This document shows, piece after piece, positions 1 to 5,534 of a DNA stretch of 17,431 bases. The notes below the pieces were generated by a model. It was not told the origin of the DNA, searched no databases, and saw nothing but the letters and a program-made list of their open reading frames with translations. The stretch is taken from contig JBBQWX010000094.1 in NCBI GenBank assembly GCA_038210185.1, positions 1 to 17,431 on the forward strand, read 5' to 3'. A program made the translations under genes and the position numbers. Positions within the stretch are counted from its first letter, which is position 1, and each line of letters begins with the position of its first letter. This DNA is from Fodinibacter sp038210185. GTDB lineage: Bacteria > Actinomycetota > Actinomycetes > Actinomycetales > Dermatophilaceae.

Positions 1-387
1 GTGGGTGCCGACCTCGGTGCCGACGCAGGTGGCCTCGTGGTAGACCTCGAAGACGTGGTCGGACGGGGTCGTGAACCGGATGCCGTCGCCGATCTCCGGG
101 TTCTCGCCCTTGCTCATCCGCTCGACGGTGACGCCGAAGGCCGTGGCCTTGGCCTCGATGTCGTCGATGTCGCTGGGGTTCTCGACCTTCCAGCCGAACT
201 TGACCAGGCCGACGCCACCCTCCTCGAGGACGACGGAGTGGTGGTCCCACTCGTCCCAGGCCTTGTAGTACACCTTGTTGCCCTCGGCGTGGGTCTCGTA
301 CAGACCCATCGTGTTGGCGTAGTGCTCCTTGGCCTCGGCCATGTCCGTGACGCGGACATGGGCGTAGCCCAACCTCATGACTCCCAT
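1..387 (-). CDS. xylE: Catechol 2,3-dioxygenase (XylE type), N-terminal 129 residues, partial
   Basis: Extradiol ring-cleaving dioxygenase that opens catechol to 2-hydroxymuconic semialdehyde in the meta-cleavage pathway. The gene runs off the left edge, so only 129 residues are visible. The start MGVMRLGYAHVRVTDM and the segment YKAWDEWDHHSVVLEEGG match the N-terminal vicinal-oxygen-chelate domain of XylE/DmpB-type enzymes. The His-His-Glu iron ligands lie in the missing C-terminal half, so catalytic competence cannot be judged. The start at 387 follows an AAGGAG ribosome site (393-398) at good spacing; a second in-frame ATG at 378 is less well placed. The start is 2 bases from the stop of the ferredoxin gene, and its ribosome site lies inside that gene's last codons, suggesting translational coupling. 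Another vicinal-oxygen-chelate ring-cleavage enzyme is possible but less likely. Confidence 0.88.
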   Translation of the reverse strand, partial: MGVMRLGYAHVRVTDMAEAKEHYANTMGLYETHAEGNKVYYKAWDEWDHHSVVLEEGGVGLVKFGWKVENPSDIDDIEAKATAFGVTVERMSKGENPEIGDGIRFTTPSDHVFEVYHEATCVGTEVGTH

Positions 388-389
388 TG

Positions 390-776
390 CTACTCCTTGT
401 GGGTGGTGCCGGCCGGGGAGGACGCGGCTGCGTAGGCCTCGGCGCGCTGCCGGGCCCTGTCGTTGATCTGGTGCAGGAAGGTGCTGACGAGGCGCACGTG
501 CTCGCCCCGGAGCTCGATGGTGACGTCGGTCCGGGGAACGGCGCGGCAGCTCAGGCAGGTGCCGTCGTGGCGCTCGGCATCGGTGATGACCGTGTCGGCG
601 ACGGGATGGTTGTAGTCGAACTTGCCGGATCGGCTGTCGACCTTGCAGACCGCGCAGCCACCGCGCCGGCAGCCGACCGTGTAGGCGAACCCCGCCTTGT
701 AGAGACCGCTGAGCACGGTCTCTCCGGGCTCGAGGTAGACGACCTCGCCCGTGGGGTGGATCGTCACGGTCGGCAC
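390..776 (-). CDS. XylT-type [2Fe-2S] ferredoxin
   Basis: Plant-type [2Fe-2S] ferredoxin of 128 residues. Cysteines 36, 41 and 44 form the CX4CX2C cluster loop (CRRGGCAVC), and Cys77 in CLSCRA (Cys74 is also near) would be the fourth ligand. In meta-cleavage operons a ferredoxin of this kind (XylT, DmpQ) lies just before the catechol 2,3-dioxygenase gene and re-reduces the active-site iron when it is oxidised during turnover. The same order is seen here, which makes that role likely. The GTG start at 776 was chosen because GGGAG (781-785) sits 5 bases upstream and the protein then begins directly with the beta-grasp fold (PTVTIHPTG); the frame stays open further upstream but the added residues look like noise. 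It could instead serve a nearby hydroxylase. Confidence 0.87.
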   Translation of the reverse strand: MPTVTIHPTGEVVYLEPGETVLSGLYKAGFAYTVGCRRGGCAVCKVDSRSGKFDYNHPVADTVITDAERHDGTCLSCRAVPRTDVTIELRGEHVRLVSTFLHQINDRARQRAEAYAAASSPAGTTHKE

Positions 777-792
777 TGGCGCTCCCTTGCGT

Positions 793-828
793 TCAGTGGA
801 GGGACGGCGCCGTGCCGTCCCACACTGA
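793..828. promoter_or_regulatory. Hairpin/palindrome upstream of the ferredoxin gene
   Basis: GGGACGGC (801-808) and GCCGTCCC (814-821) form an 8-bp perfect stem with a 5-base loop. TCAGTG (793-798) and CACTGA (823-828) extend it outward with a small bulge. It lies 17 bases or more upstream of the ferredoxin start, in its probable leader or promoter. It may be an operator or a leader structure; no regulator gene for it is visible. Confidence 0.45.
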
Positions 829-859
829 GAGTCGCCGAGGGCGGGGGGCGCGACCACGC

Positions 860-880
860 ACGTTCCTCACACGGGAACGT
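860..880. promoter_or_regulatory. Inverted repeat ACGTTCC-N7-GGAACGT, possible operator
   Basis: Perfect 7-bp arms at 860-866 and 874-880, centred about 95 bases upstream of the ferredoxin start on the minus strand. The spacing and symmetry suit a dimeric regulator. No clear -35/-10 pair is visible, so the function is a guess. Confidence 0.35.
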
Positions 881-917
881 CGGGCACCCGCCCGTGTCTC
901 GCCGAGCACCTCGGCAC

Positions 918-1010
918 CCGCCTCGCCGAGGGGGGCTCAGCCGCGCAGCGCTGCCGCCATCCGCCGCCTCGCCGAGGGGGGCTCAGCCGCGCAGCGCTGC
1001 CGCCATCCGC
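918..1010. repeat. 46-bp tandem duplication covering the 3' end of the crotonase gene
   Basis: Bases 918-964 and 964-1010 are identical over 47 positions at an offset of 46. The right-hand copy contains the last nine codons and stop of the crotonase gene; the left-hand copy is the same DNA repeated downstream of the stop, without function as coding sequence. Identity is perfect, which suggests a recent duplication. The segment at 906-928, overlapping the left copy, also resembles bases 4989-5011 inside recF (22 of 23 positions). Confidence 0.9.
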
Positions 1011-1726
1011 TCCTGGGCCACGGCCGAGTGGAAGAGCAACCCGCTGAGGCGGGCCATCTCGTCGCCGTGCTCGTCGAGCGCCGCGACCAGGTCGGTGTTG
1101 AGCAGTCGCTTGGCCTCGACCAGGCCCTGCCGTGCGCCGGCGCGCAGGTCGTCGAGCACGCGACCGACCGCGGCATCCACCTCCTCGGCCGGTACCACGT
1201 GGGTCACCAGCCCTGCCTCGCGCGCCTCGTGCGCCCCCACTGCGCGGCCGGTGAGGAACCAGTCGGATGCCCCGCGCGGGCTCAGCCGGGCCCGCAACGG
1301 GATGGAGATGGTGGCGGCCGCGAGGCCGAGCCGCACCTCGGTGAGGGCGAAGGTTCCGTCGTCGCGGCAGACGACGAGGTCGGCGGACGCCACCAGCCCC
1401 AGACCGCCGGCGCGCACCGGGCCGTCGAGCCGGCACACGACCGGCACCGGAAGGTCGGCGATGGCGCGCTGGAGCGCGACGATGCCGCGAGCCGCCTCGA
1501 CCATGTCGACGGTCGCAGCCTCCTTGAGGTCGGCGCCGGCACAGAAGACCCGGTGCGACGAGCGCAGCAGCACGCCGTGCAGCGACTCGTCGGCCCCGGC
1601 CTCGGCCAGCTGCTCGGTGAGGTCGGCGACCAGGCGGCGGGAGAGCGCGTTGCGGTTGCCGGGCGAGTCCAGGGTGAGCACCGCGATGCGGTCGTCGTCG
1701 GCCCGGTGCACCAGTGCGTCGCTCAC
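983..1726 (-). CDS. Enoyl-CoA hydratase/isomerase (crotonase) family protein
   Basis: Crotonase-fold protein of 247 residues, the usual length for single-domain enoyl-CoA hydratases. The first oxyanion-hole motif is FCAGADLKE (residues 61-69) and the second is GPVRAGGLGLVASADL (102-117), with RAGG replacing the common AAGGG. Glu130 (LTEVRLGL) sits where the first catalytic Glu of classical hydratases is found; the second position appears to be Asp155 (ASDWFLTG), so the reaction may not be simple hydration. The substrate is unknown. The GTG start at 1726 was chosen because MSDALVHRADDDRIAVLTLD matches the family start; residues upstream are non-homologous. The gene is followed by the 46-bp duplication and then the ferredoxin gene 206 bases on. 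A link to aromatic breakdown is inferred only from position. Confidence 0.85.
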   Translation of the reverse strand: MSDALVHRADDDRIAVLTLDSPGNRNALSRRLVADLTEQLAEAGADESLHGVLLRSSHRVFCAGADLKEAATVDMVEAARGIVALQRAIADLPVPVVCRLDGPVRAGGLGLVASADLVVCRDDGTFALTEVRLGLAAATISIPLRARLSPRGASDWFLTGRAVGAHEAREAGLVTHVVPAEEVDAAVGRVLDDLRAGARQGLVEAKRLLNTDLVAALDEHGDEMARLSGLLFHSAVAQERMAAALRG

Positions 1727-1751
1727 GGGCCCGACCCTAGCCACTTCACCT

Positions 1752-1803
1752 CGAGTTGGGTGCCCAGGTGGCTGCCCGGGCCGCCACCTGAGCACCCAAC
1801 TCG
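1752..1803. terminator. Long inverted repeat, probable terminator of the Ddn-like gene
   Basis: Arms of 21 bases at 1752-1772 and 1783-1803 pair with one mismatch around a 10-base loop. It begins 4 bases after the stop of the Ddn-like gene at 1808 and ends 26 bases before the crotonase start, so it would separate two minus-strand genes. There is no T-run on either side, so it is either a U-less terminator, as is common in actinobacteria, or a mobile palindromic repeat. Confidence 0.65.
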
Positions 1804-1807
1804 GGCG

Positions 1808-2299
1808 TCACGCCGTCGCACGAACCGAGAAGACCGGCATCCCGGGGGCCACGGCCGCGATCTCGGCGTCGGTCGACGTCTTCGACAGGCCCTCGACGAA
1901 CCGGCCGACCTCCCAGCCCCACCGGGCGAGGTAGACCCGCAGCACCGGCACGCGCCGGTCGGCCGGCAGCTCGACGAGCTCGACGACCTCGGCTCGCCTG
2001 CCCAGGTGCAGCTCAGCGGTGCCCGCGGCCCGGGCGTTGCGCACCCACTGCGTGTTGCCGCGCGGGGCCACGAGGTAGCGCTCGCCCTCGAGCTCGAGGA
2101 GGTTGACCGCGGTGCTGCGCCGCTCGCCGGACGTCCGGCCGCGCACCACCAGCACCCGCGAGCCGTACGCGCTGATGCCGTGGGCCGTCAGCCACCGCAC
2201 CGCGGCCGCGGACCAGGCGTCCATCCGGCCCCCGGGGGCGACGTAGCGCGCCGGGTCGACCGGTGCGGAAGTGGTGGAGTCGTTCGTCGGCTGGTTCAT
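1808..2299 (-). CDS. Nitroreductase family deazaflavin (F420)-dependent oxidoreductase, Ddn-like
   Basis: A 163-residue protein of the split-barrel F420-binding family (DUF385, the Mycobacterium Ddn group), which use reduced cofactor F420 to reduce quinones, nitro compounds or other acceptors. The family pattern is clear: VLVVRGRTSGERRSTAVNLLELEGERYLVAPRG (residues 49-81) followed by WVRNARAAG (85-93). The start at 2299 has a GGGAG ribosome site 7 bases upstream; the frame stays open beyond it but lacks homology. The gene is divergent from a tetR gene and its promoter holds two copies of a palindrome, so it is probably repressed by that TetR protein. The physiological substrate cannot be read from sequence. 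Confidence 0.85.
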   Translation of the reverse strand: MNQPTNDSTTSAPVDPARYVAPGGRMDAWSAAAVRWLTAHGISAYGSRVLVVRGRTSGERRSTAVNLLELEGERYLVAPRGNTQWVRNARAAGTAELHLGRRAEVVELVELPADRRVPVLRVYLARWGWEVGRFVEGLSKTSTDAEIAAVAPGMPVFSVRATA

Positions 2300-2320
2300 G
2301 GCGTTCTCCCTGGGTTTCGT

Positions 2321-2335
2321 GAGAGCAGCGCTCTC
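2321..2335. promoter_or_regulatory. TetR operator 1 (GAGAGC-AGC-GCTCTC)
   Basis: Perfect 6-bp arms around a 3-base centre. It lies 22 bases upstream of the Ddn-like start, downstream of the proposed -10 box. A second copy differing at two positions is found at 2378-2392, and both are followed by a pyrimidine-rich CTCTCG(T/C)TT. Paired matching palindromes in a tetR divergent region strongly suggest operators. Confidence 0.7.
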
Positions 2336-2350
2336 GTTTCGCTGCTTCCA

Positions 2351-2379
2351 ACTGTGATGCGCCCGCCCTCCTCTGTCAA
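2351..2379 (-). promoter_or_regulatory. Promoter of the Ddn-like gene
   Basis: On the minus strand a perfect -35 TTGACA occupies 2374-2379. With a 17-base spacer the -10 would be CACAGT (2351-2356), which is weak. The -35 overlaps operator 2 and the transcript start would fall near operator 1, the expected geometry for repression. Confidence 0.55.
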
Positions 2380-2392
2380 GAGCAGTGCTCTC
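2378..2392. promoter_or_regulatory. TetR operator 2 (AAGAGCAGTGCTCTC)
   Basis: Second copy of the GAGAGC-N3-GCTCTC palindrome, 23 bases upstream of the tetR start and overlapping the -35 box of the divergent gene. Binding here could control both genes and give autorepression of tetR. Confidence 0.7.
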
Positions 2393-2414
2393 GCTTTTGT
2401 GGCAGGATGCCGTC

Positions 2415-3122
2415 ATGCCCACAACCCGTACCCGCCGCCGGGAGGACGTCACCACCCGCGTCCTGGAGATCGGCCGGCAGCACCTGGCCCAGCACGGCGC
2501 GGCCGGGCTGTCGCTGCGGGCGGTCACGCGCGACCTCGGCATGGTGTCGTCGGCGGTCTACCGTTATGTCGCCAACCGCGACGAGCTGCTCACCCTGCTG
2601 CTCGTCGACGCCTACGACGCCCAGGCGGATGCCGTTGCGGCGGCGGTCACGGAGGCCGCTGACCAGCGCTGGCCCGACCGGCTGCTCGCCGCGGCGCACG
2701 CCTTCCGGGCGTGGGCCGCCGCCGAGCCCAGCCGGTACGCGCTGCTCTACGGCAGCCCGGTGCCCGGCTACGCGGCGCCGCCCGAGGTGACCACCGAGCC
2801 GGGGACGCGCGTGGTCGGCATCCTGCTCGCCCTGGTGGCCGAGGGGGTGTCCCGCGGCGACGTGCCCGACCGGCCCGCACCGCACGACCCGCCCGAGCCG
2901 CTCGCCGGTGACCTGCGTGTCATCGGCGCCGAGGTCGGGCTGGACGCCCACCCGGCGGTGCTCTCGAGGACGCTCCTGGTGTGGGCCACGCTCGTCGGAG
3001 CCACCAGCCTGGAGGTGTTCGGCCAGTATGGCGCCGACACCTTCCGTGACCCGCGCCAGGCCTATGAACAGCAGGTTCGGATGGCGCTCGACGTGCTTCG
3101 CGGAGGCCTCGACCTCCGGTGA
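2415..3122 (+). CDS. TetR/AcrR family transcriptional regulator
   Basis: A 235-residue regulator. The N-terminal helix-turn-helix spans about residues 13-55, with GLSLRAVTRDLGMVSSAVYRYVANRDELL as the recognition segment (31-59). The rest is a helical ligand and dimer domain; RYALLYGSPVPGYAAP resembles the WHG-type C-terminal domain. The ATG at 2415 was chosen because the protein then starts with the usual short basic tail, and an AGGA ribosome site lies 7-8 bases upstream; an ATG at 2385 in the same frame adds no homologous sequence and falls within operator 2. It is divergent from the Ddn-like gene and the two palindromes between them are probably its own operators. The ligand is unknown. 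A 74-bp palindrome starts 4 bases after the stop. Confidence 0.9.
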   Translation: MPTTRTRRREDVTTRVLEIGRQHLAQHGAAGLSLRAVTRDLGMVSSAVYRYVANRDELLTLLLVDAYDAQADAVAAAVTEAADQRWPDRLLAAAHAFRAWAAAEPSRYALLYGSPVPGYAAPPEVTTEPGTRVVGILLALVAEGVSRGDVPDRPAPHDPPEPLAGDLRVIGAEVGLDAHPAVLSRTLLVWATLVGATSLEVFGQYGADTFRDPRQAYEQQVRMALDVLRGGLDLR

Positions 3123-3126
3123 CTCT

Positions 3127-3200
3127 CGCGAAGTCAGGAGCACTTCGCAGGATCAGGGTCGTATACGGCCCTGACTCGGCGAAGTGCTCCTGACTCCGCG
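3127..3200. repeat. 74-bp near-perfect palindrome, copy A
   Basis: The outer arms are 22 bases long (one mismatch), and the inner 22 bases form a second palindrome centred on GTATAC at 3161-3166. It matches the copy at 3633-3706 at 71 of 74 positions, in the same direct orientation. Copy A lies between the convergent stops of tetR (3122) and the DUF1801 gene (3218), so it may act as a two-way terminator. It may also be a dispersed palindromic element of the REP or small-MITE kind. Confidence 0.85.
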
Positions 3201-3217
3201 GAAAAGACGTGGGTGGG

Positions 3218-3595
3218 TCAGCGGCCAGCGGCCACCCGGGCGACGTGGGCGCGCACGACGGCGTCGACCAGCGCGGCCGGCCACTCTTCGCGATAGAGCA
3301 GCTTGAGCGTGCTGGCCCCCGAGCTGTGTGCGTCGAGCGCGGCGGTCGTCTCGGCGTCGAGGTCCTGCGCCGGCGGCGGCGGGTAGATGGCCAGGTGCTC
3401 CTTCCACGCCGAGGCGTGCAGCAGGCGGTGGCCGTCGACCACGAACGTCGGCATGGTGTACGACAGTGTCTCGGTGGCCCCGGGCGCGTGCTGGAGCACG
3501 AGGTCGCGCAGGGCCAGGTAGTAGACCCGCCCGGTCTCGGGGGCGGTCTCGAGGTAGCGGTCCACGGCATCCGGCGTCGCAGTCATGCCCGGCAT
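3218..3595 (-). CDS. DUF1801 family protein (YdhG-like)
   Basis: A 125-residue protein of the DUF1801 family, a YjbR/CyaY-like fold sometimes labelled iron chaperone; the biochemical role is not settled. Family landmarks are VDRYLETAPE near the N-terminus, APGATETLSYTMPTF in the middle and AWKEHLAIYPPP after it, then a C-terminal LKLLYREEWPAALVDAVVRAHV helix. The start could be 3595 (MPGMTATPD) or 3586 (MTATPD); a GAGGG element lies 7 bases before the first. The gene stands alone, on the minus strand, framed by two copies of a 74-bp palindrome. That placement suggests a small inserted cassette, although no transposase is present. Codon use looks like its neighbours. Confidence 0.8.
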   Translation of the reverse strand: MPGMTATPDAVDRYLETAPETGRVYYLALRDLVLQHAPGATETLSYTMPTFVVDGHRLLHASAWKEHLAIYPPPPAQDLDAETTAALDAHSSGASTLKLLYREEWPAALVDAVVRAHVARVAAGR

Positions 3596-3632
3596 CCTGC
3601 CGCCCTCGACCCGTCTCGTCGAGGCCCCGTTC

Positions 3633-3706
3633 CGCGAAGTCAGGAGCACTTCGCGGGATCAGGGTCGTATACGGCCCTGACTCAGCGAAGTGCTCCTGAC
3701 TTCGCG
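3633..3706. repeat. 74-bp perfect-arm palindrome, copy B
   Basis: Second copy of the element at 3127-3200, offset 506 bases, with 3 differences. Its outer 22-bp arms are perfectly complementary, and the inner 22-bp palindrome has one T-G mismatch pair. It lies between dciA (stop 3754) and the start of the DUF1801 gene, both minus strand, so it could end the dciA transcript. It marks the point where conserved oriC gene order stops. Confidence 0.85.
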
Positions 3707-3737
3707 GGTGGTTGGGCTGCGGGGTGGTTGGGCTGCG
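3706..3737. repeat. 16-bp tandem repeat, two copies
   Basis: GGGTGGTTGGGCTGCG occurs at 3706-3721 and again at 3722-3737, immediately beside the palindrome copy B and before the dciA stop. Such a short tandem duplication at an element boundary may be a repair or slippage scar. Confidence 0.8.
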
Positions 3738-3753
3738 CGGCGGGTCGGGCCGG

Positions 3754-4329
3754 TCAGCCGTAGGTGTCGCGCGGGCCCCGGCCGTCCTGCACCCGGCGAA
3801 GCCCGCGCGACCAGCTGGGCGCGCCCGGGCCGACGACCCGCAGCTCAGCCACCGTGCCCTCGCCGACATCCTGCGCGAGCCGGGCCAGCAGGCTGGAGGA
3901 GAGCAGGCGCAGCTGGGTCGCCCAGGCGGTGGAGTCGGCCCGCACGGTGAGCACGCCGTCGACGAAGTCGACCGGCGCACAGTGCCGGGCGATCTCGGCG
4001 CCGACGATCTGCGACCAGCGCCCGATGACGGCCCCGACGGCGACGTCGACGGCCCACCCGCGCTCGGTCACGAACTGGTCGAGCTGGTCACCGAGCAGCT
4101 TCGGGTCGCGACCGGTCACCGACCGGTCACCGATCGGCACGTCCTTGGTGCGCCGACGCGGGCGCAGCCCTGGACGCAGGCCCTTGGCCTTGGCCGCAGC
4201 GCGGGCCCGGGCGAGGGCTGCCGCCGCGGCCTCGCCGGCATCACCGATCCCCGGCAGCGCGGCGTCGGTGGGGTCGCTCGTGCCGGAACCGTCCTCGGGA
4301 TCGCCGACCGGGAGCACCTCGTCAGGCAC
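3754..4329 (-). CDS. dciA: DciA (DUF721), replicative helicase loader/operator
   Basis: A 191-residue DUF721 protein. In bacteria without DnaC, DciA interacts with the DnaB helicase and is needed for replication initiation; actinobacterial DciA is encoded just after recF, as here. The conserved domain covers about residues 80-165 (LDQFVTERGWAVDVAVGAVIGRWSQIVGAEIARHC, then VLTVRADSTAWATQLRLLSSSLLARLAQDVG). The C-terminus ends in GRGPRDTYG, a hallmark of the actinobacterial family. Residues 1-75 are Ala/Arg-rich and probably disordered. The GTG start at 4329 overlaps the recF stop by 8 bases, so translation is likely coupled. The next gene on this strand is not gyrB, which is unusual. Confidence 0.9.
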   Translation of the reverse strand: MPDEVLPVGDPEDGSGTSDPTDAALPGIGDAGEAAAAALARARAAAKAKGLRPGLRPRRRTKDVPIGDRSVTGRDPKLLGDQLDQFVTERGWAVDVAVGAVIGRWSQIVGAEIARHCAPVDFVDGVLTVRADSTAWATQLRLLSSSLLARLAQDVGEGTVAELRVVGPGAPSWSRGLRRVQDGRGPRDTYG

Positions 4330-5527
4330 GCTCGACCACCGCCCCCCGGCTCACGGCATACGTGCGGCCGGTGAGCTCGGCCGGCACGTCCTCGGGCACC
4401 GCAGCGGTGATGATCACCTGCTCGCAGTCGCCGATCATCGCGGCCAGCCGCCCGCGTCGCCCGGAGTCGAGCTCGGCGAAGACGTCGTCGAGTACCAGCA
4501 CCGGGTCGTCACCGAGGTCGTGACGCAGCAGCTGGTAGGCGGCGATCTTCAGCCCGAGCGCGAAGGACCAGCACTCCCCGTGGCTGGCGTACCCCTTGGC
4601 CGGCAGCTCACCGAGGGTGAGCACCACGTCGTCGCGGTGTGGCCCGACCAGGCACACGCCGCGCTCGACCTCCTGACCACGCACCTCCGCCAGCGAGGTG
4701 AGGATCTCGGTGCGCAGCTCGTCGACCTCGGGCACCTCCCCGGCCGCGATGCGGGCGGCCGTCTCCTCACGAAGCGAGGACTTGTAGGCCACCCGGGCAT
4801 CGGACTGGCCGGCGCTCACCTCGTCGTAGGCCTTGCCGAGGTACGGCGCGAGGTCGCGCAGCAGGCGCAGCCGAGCGTACAACAGCTGCGACCCCACCTC
4901 GGCGAGGTGCGAGTCCCAGACATCCAGCGTGTGCAACGCCGAGTCACGTTCTGCCGCAACGTCACTGCCTTCGGCGGATGCCGGCCGCGCACCTCGGCGC
5001 CCGCCTCGCCGGAGGACCGGCGCAGCCGACTTCAGCAGCGCCCCCCGCTGCTTGAGGATCTTGTCGTAGTCGGCGCGCACCCCGGACCACCGCGGCTGCC
5101 GGGCGACGAGCAGCTCGTCGAGGAAGCGACGGCGCTCGCCGGGGTCACCCTTGACGAGTGCGAGGTCCTCGGGGGCGAAGAGCACGGTGCGCAGGGTGCC
5201 GAGCACGTCGCGCGGACGCGGCAGCGGCGAGCGGTTGATCCGGGCCCGGTTGGCGCGGCCCGGAGTGATCTCGAGCTCGAGGAGCGTCTCGCGCCCGTCA
5301 CGCACCACCAGACCACGCACCACGGCCTGGCTCGCGCCGAACCGCACGAGCGGGGCGTCGGTCGCGACCCGGTGGCTCGAGAGCGACGCGAGGTAGCCCA
5401 GCGCCTCGACCAGGTTGGTCTTCCCCTGGCCGTTGAGCCCCACGATGGTGGTCACTCCCGGGTCGAGCGGCAGCTCCGCACTGGTGTAGCTGCGGAAGTC
5501 GACGACCGTGAGGTGCCGGACGTGCAC
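4322..5527 (-). CDS. recF: RecF, DNA replication/repair ATPase
   Basis: A 401-residue SMC-like ATPase that, with RecO and RecR, helps load RecA at gaps and stalled forks. Walker A is GLNGQGKT (residues 30-37); the signature region is SHGECWSFALGLK; Walker B and D-loop are VLVLDDVFAELDSGRR near the C-terminus. The GTG start at 5527 gives the family start HVRHLTVVDFRSY; it lies 7 bases after the gnd stop, so the two are probably co-transcribed. The variable linker between ALLKSA and TLDVWDSHL (about residues 169-199) is about twice the length I expect from mycobacterial RecF and is Arg/Gly/Ala-rich; the DNA there (4931-5023) contains a 23-base stretch shared with 906-928. The catalytic core is unaffected. 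Confidence 0.95.
   Translation of the reverse strand: MHVRHLTVVDFRSYTSAELPLDPGVTTIVGLNGQGKTNLVEALGYLASLSSHRVATDAPLVRFGASQAVVRGLVVRDGRETLLELEITPGRANRARINRSPLPRPRDVLGTLRTVLFAPEDLALVKGDPGERRRFLDELLVARQPRWSGVRADYDKILKQRGALLKSAAPVLRRGGRRGARPASAEGSDVAAERDSALHTLDVWDSHLAEVGSQLLYARLRLLRDLAPYLGKAYDEVSAGQSDARVAYKSSLREETAARIAAGEVPEVDELRTEILTSLAEVRGQEVERGVCLVGPHRDDVVLTLGELPAKGYASHGECWSFALGLKIAAYQLLRHDLGDDPVLVLDDVFAELDSGRRGRLAAMIGDCEQVIITAAVPEDVPAELTGRTYAVSRGAVVERA
4989..5011. repeat. Dispersed repeat segment inside recF, shared with 906-928
   Basis: The 23 bases match 906-928 at 22 positions, in the same plus-strand orientation. The other copy is intergenic beside the crotonase duplication. Here the sequence is in frame and encodes part of the RecF linker. 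It may be a fragment of a larger mobile or REP-like element; two copies alone cannot prove that. Confidence 0.5.
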
Positions 5528-5534
5528 CCGGCGC

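Noticed and set aside
812..2662. 616-codon open frame on the plus strand
   Set aside because: It runs opposite to the crotonase and Ddn-like genes, has low-complexity His/Arg/Gly-rich sequence and no recognisable domain; GC-rich DNA gives long antisense frames.
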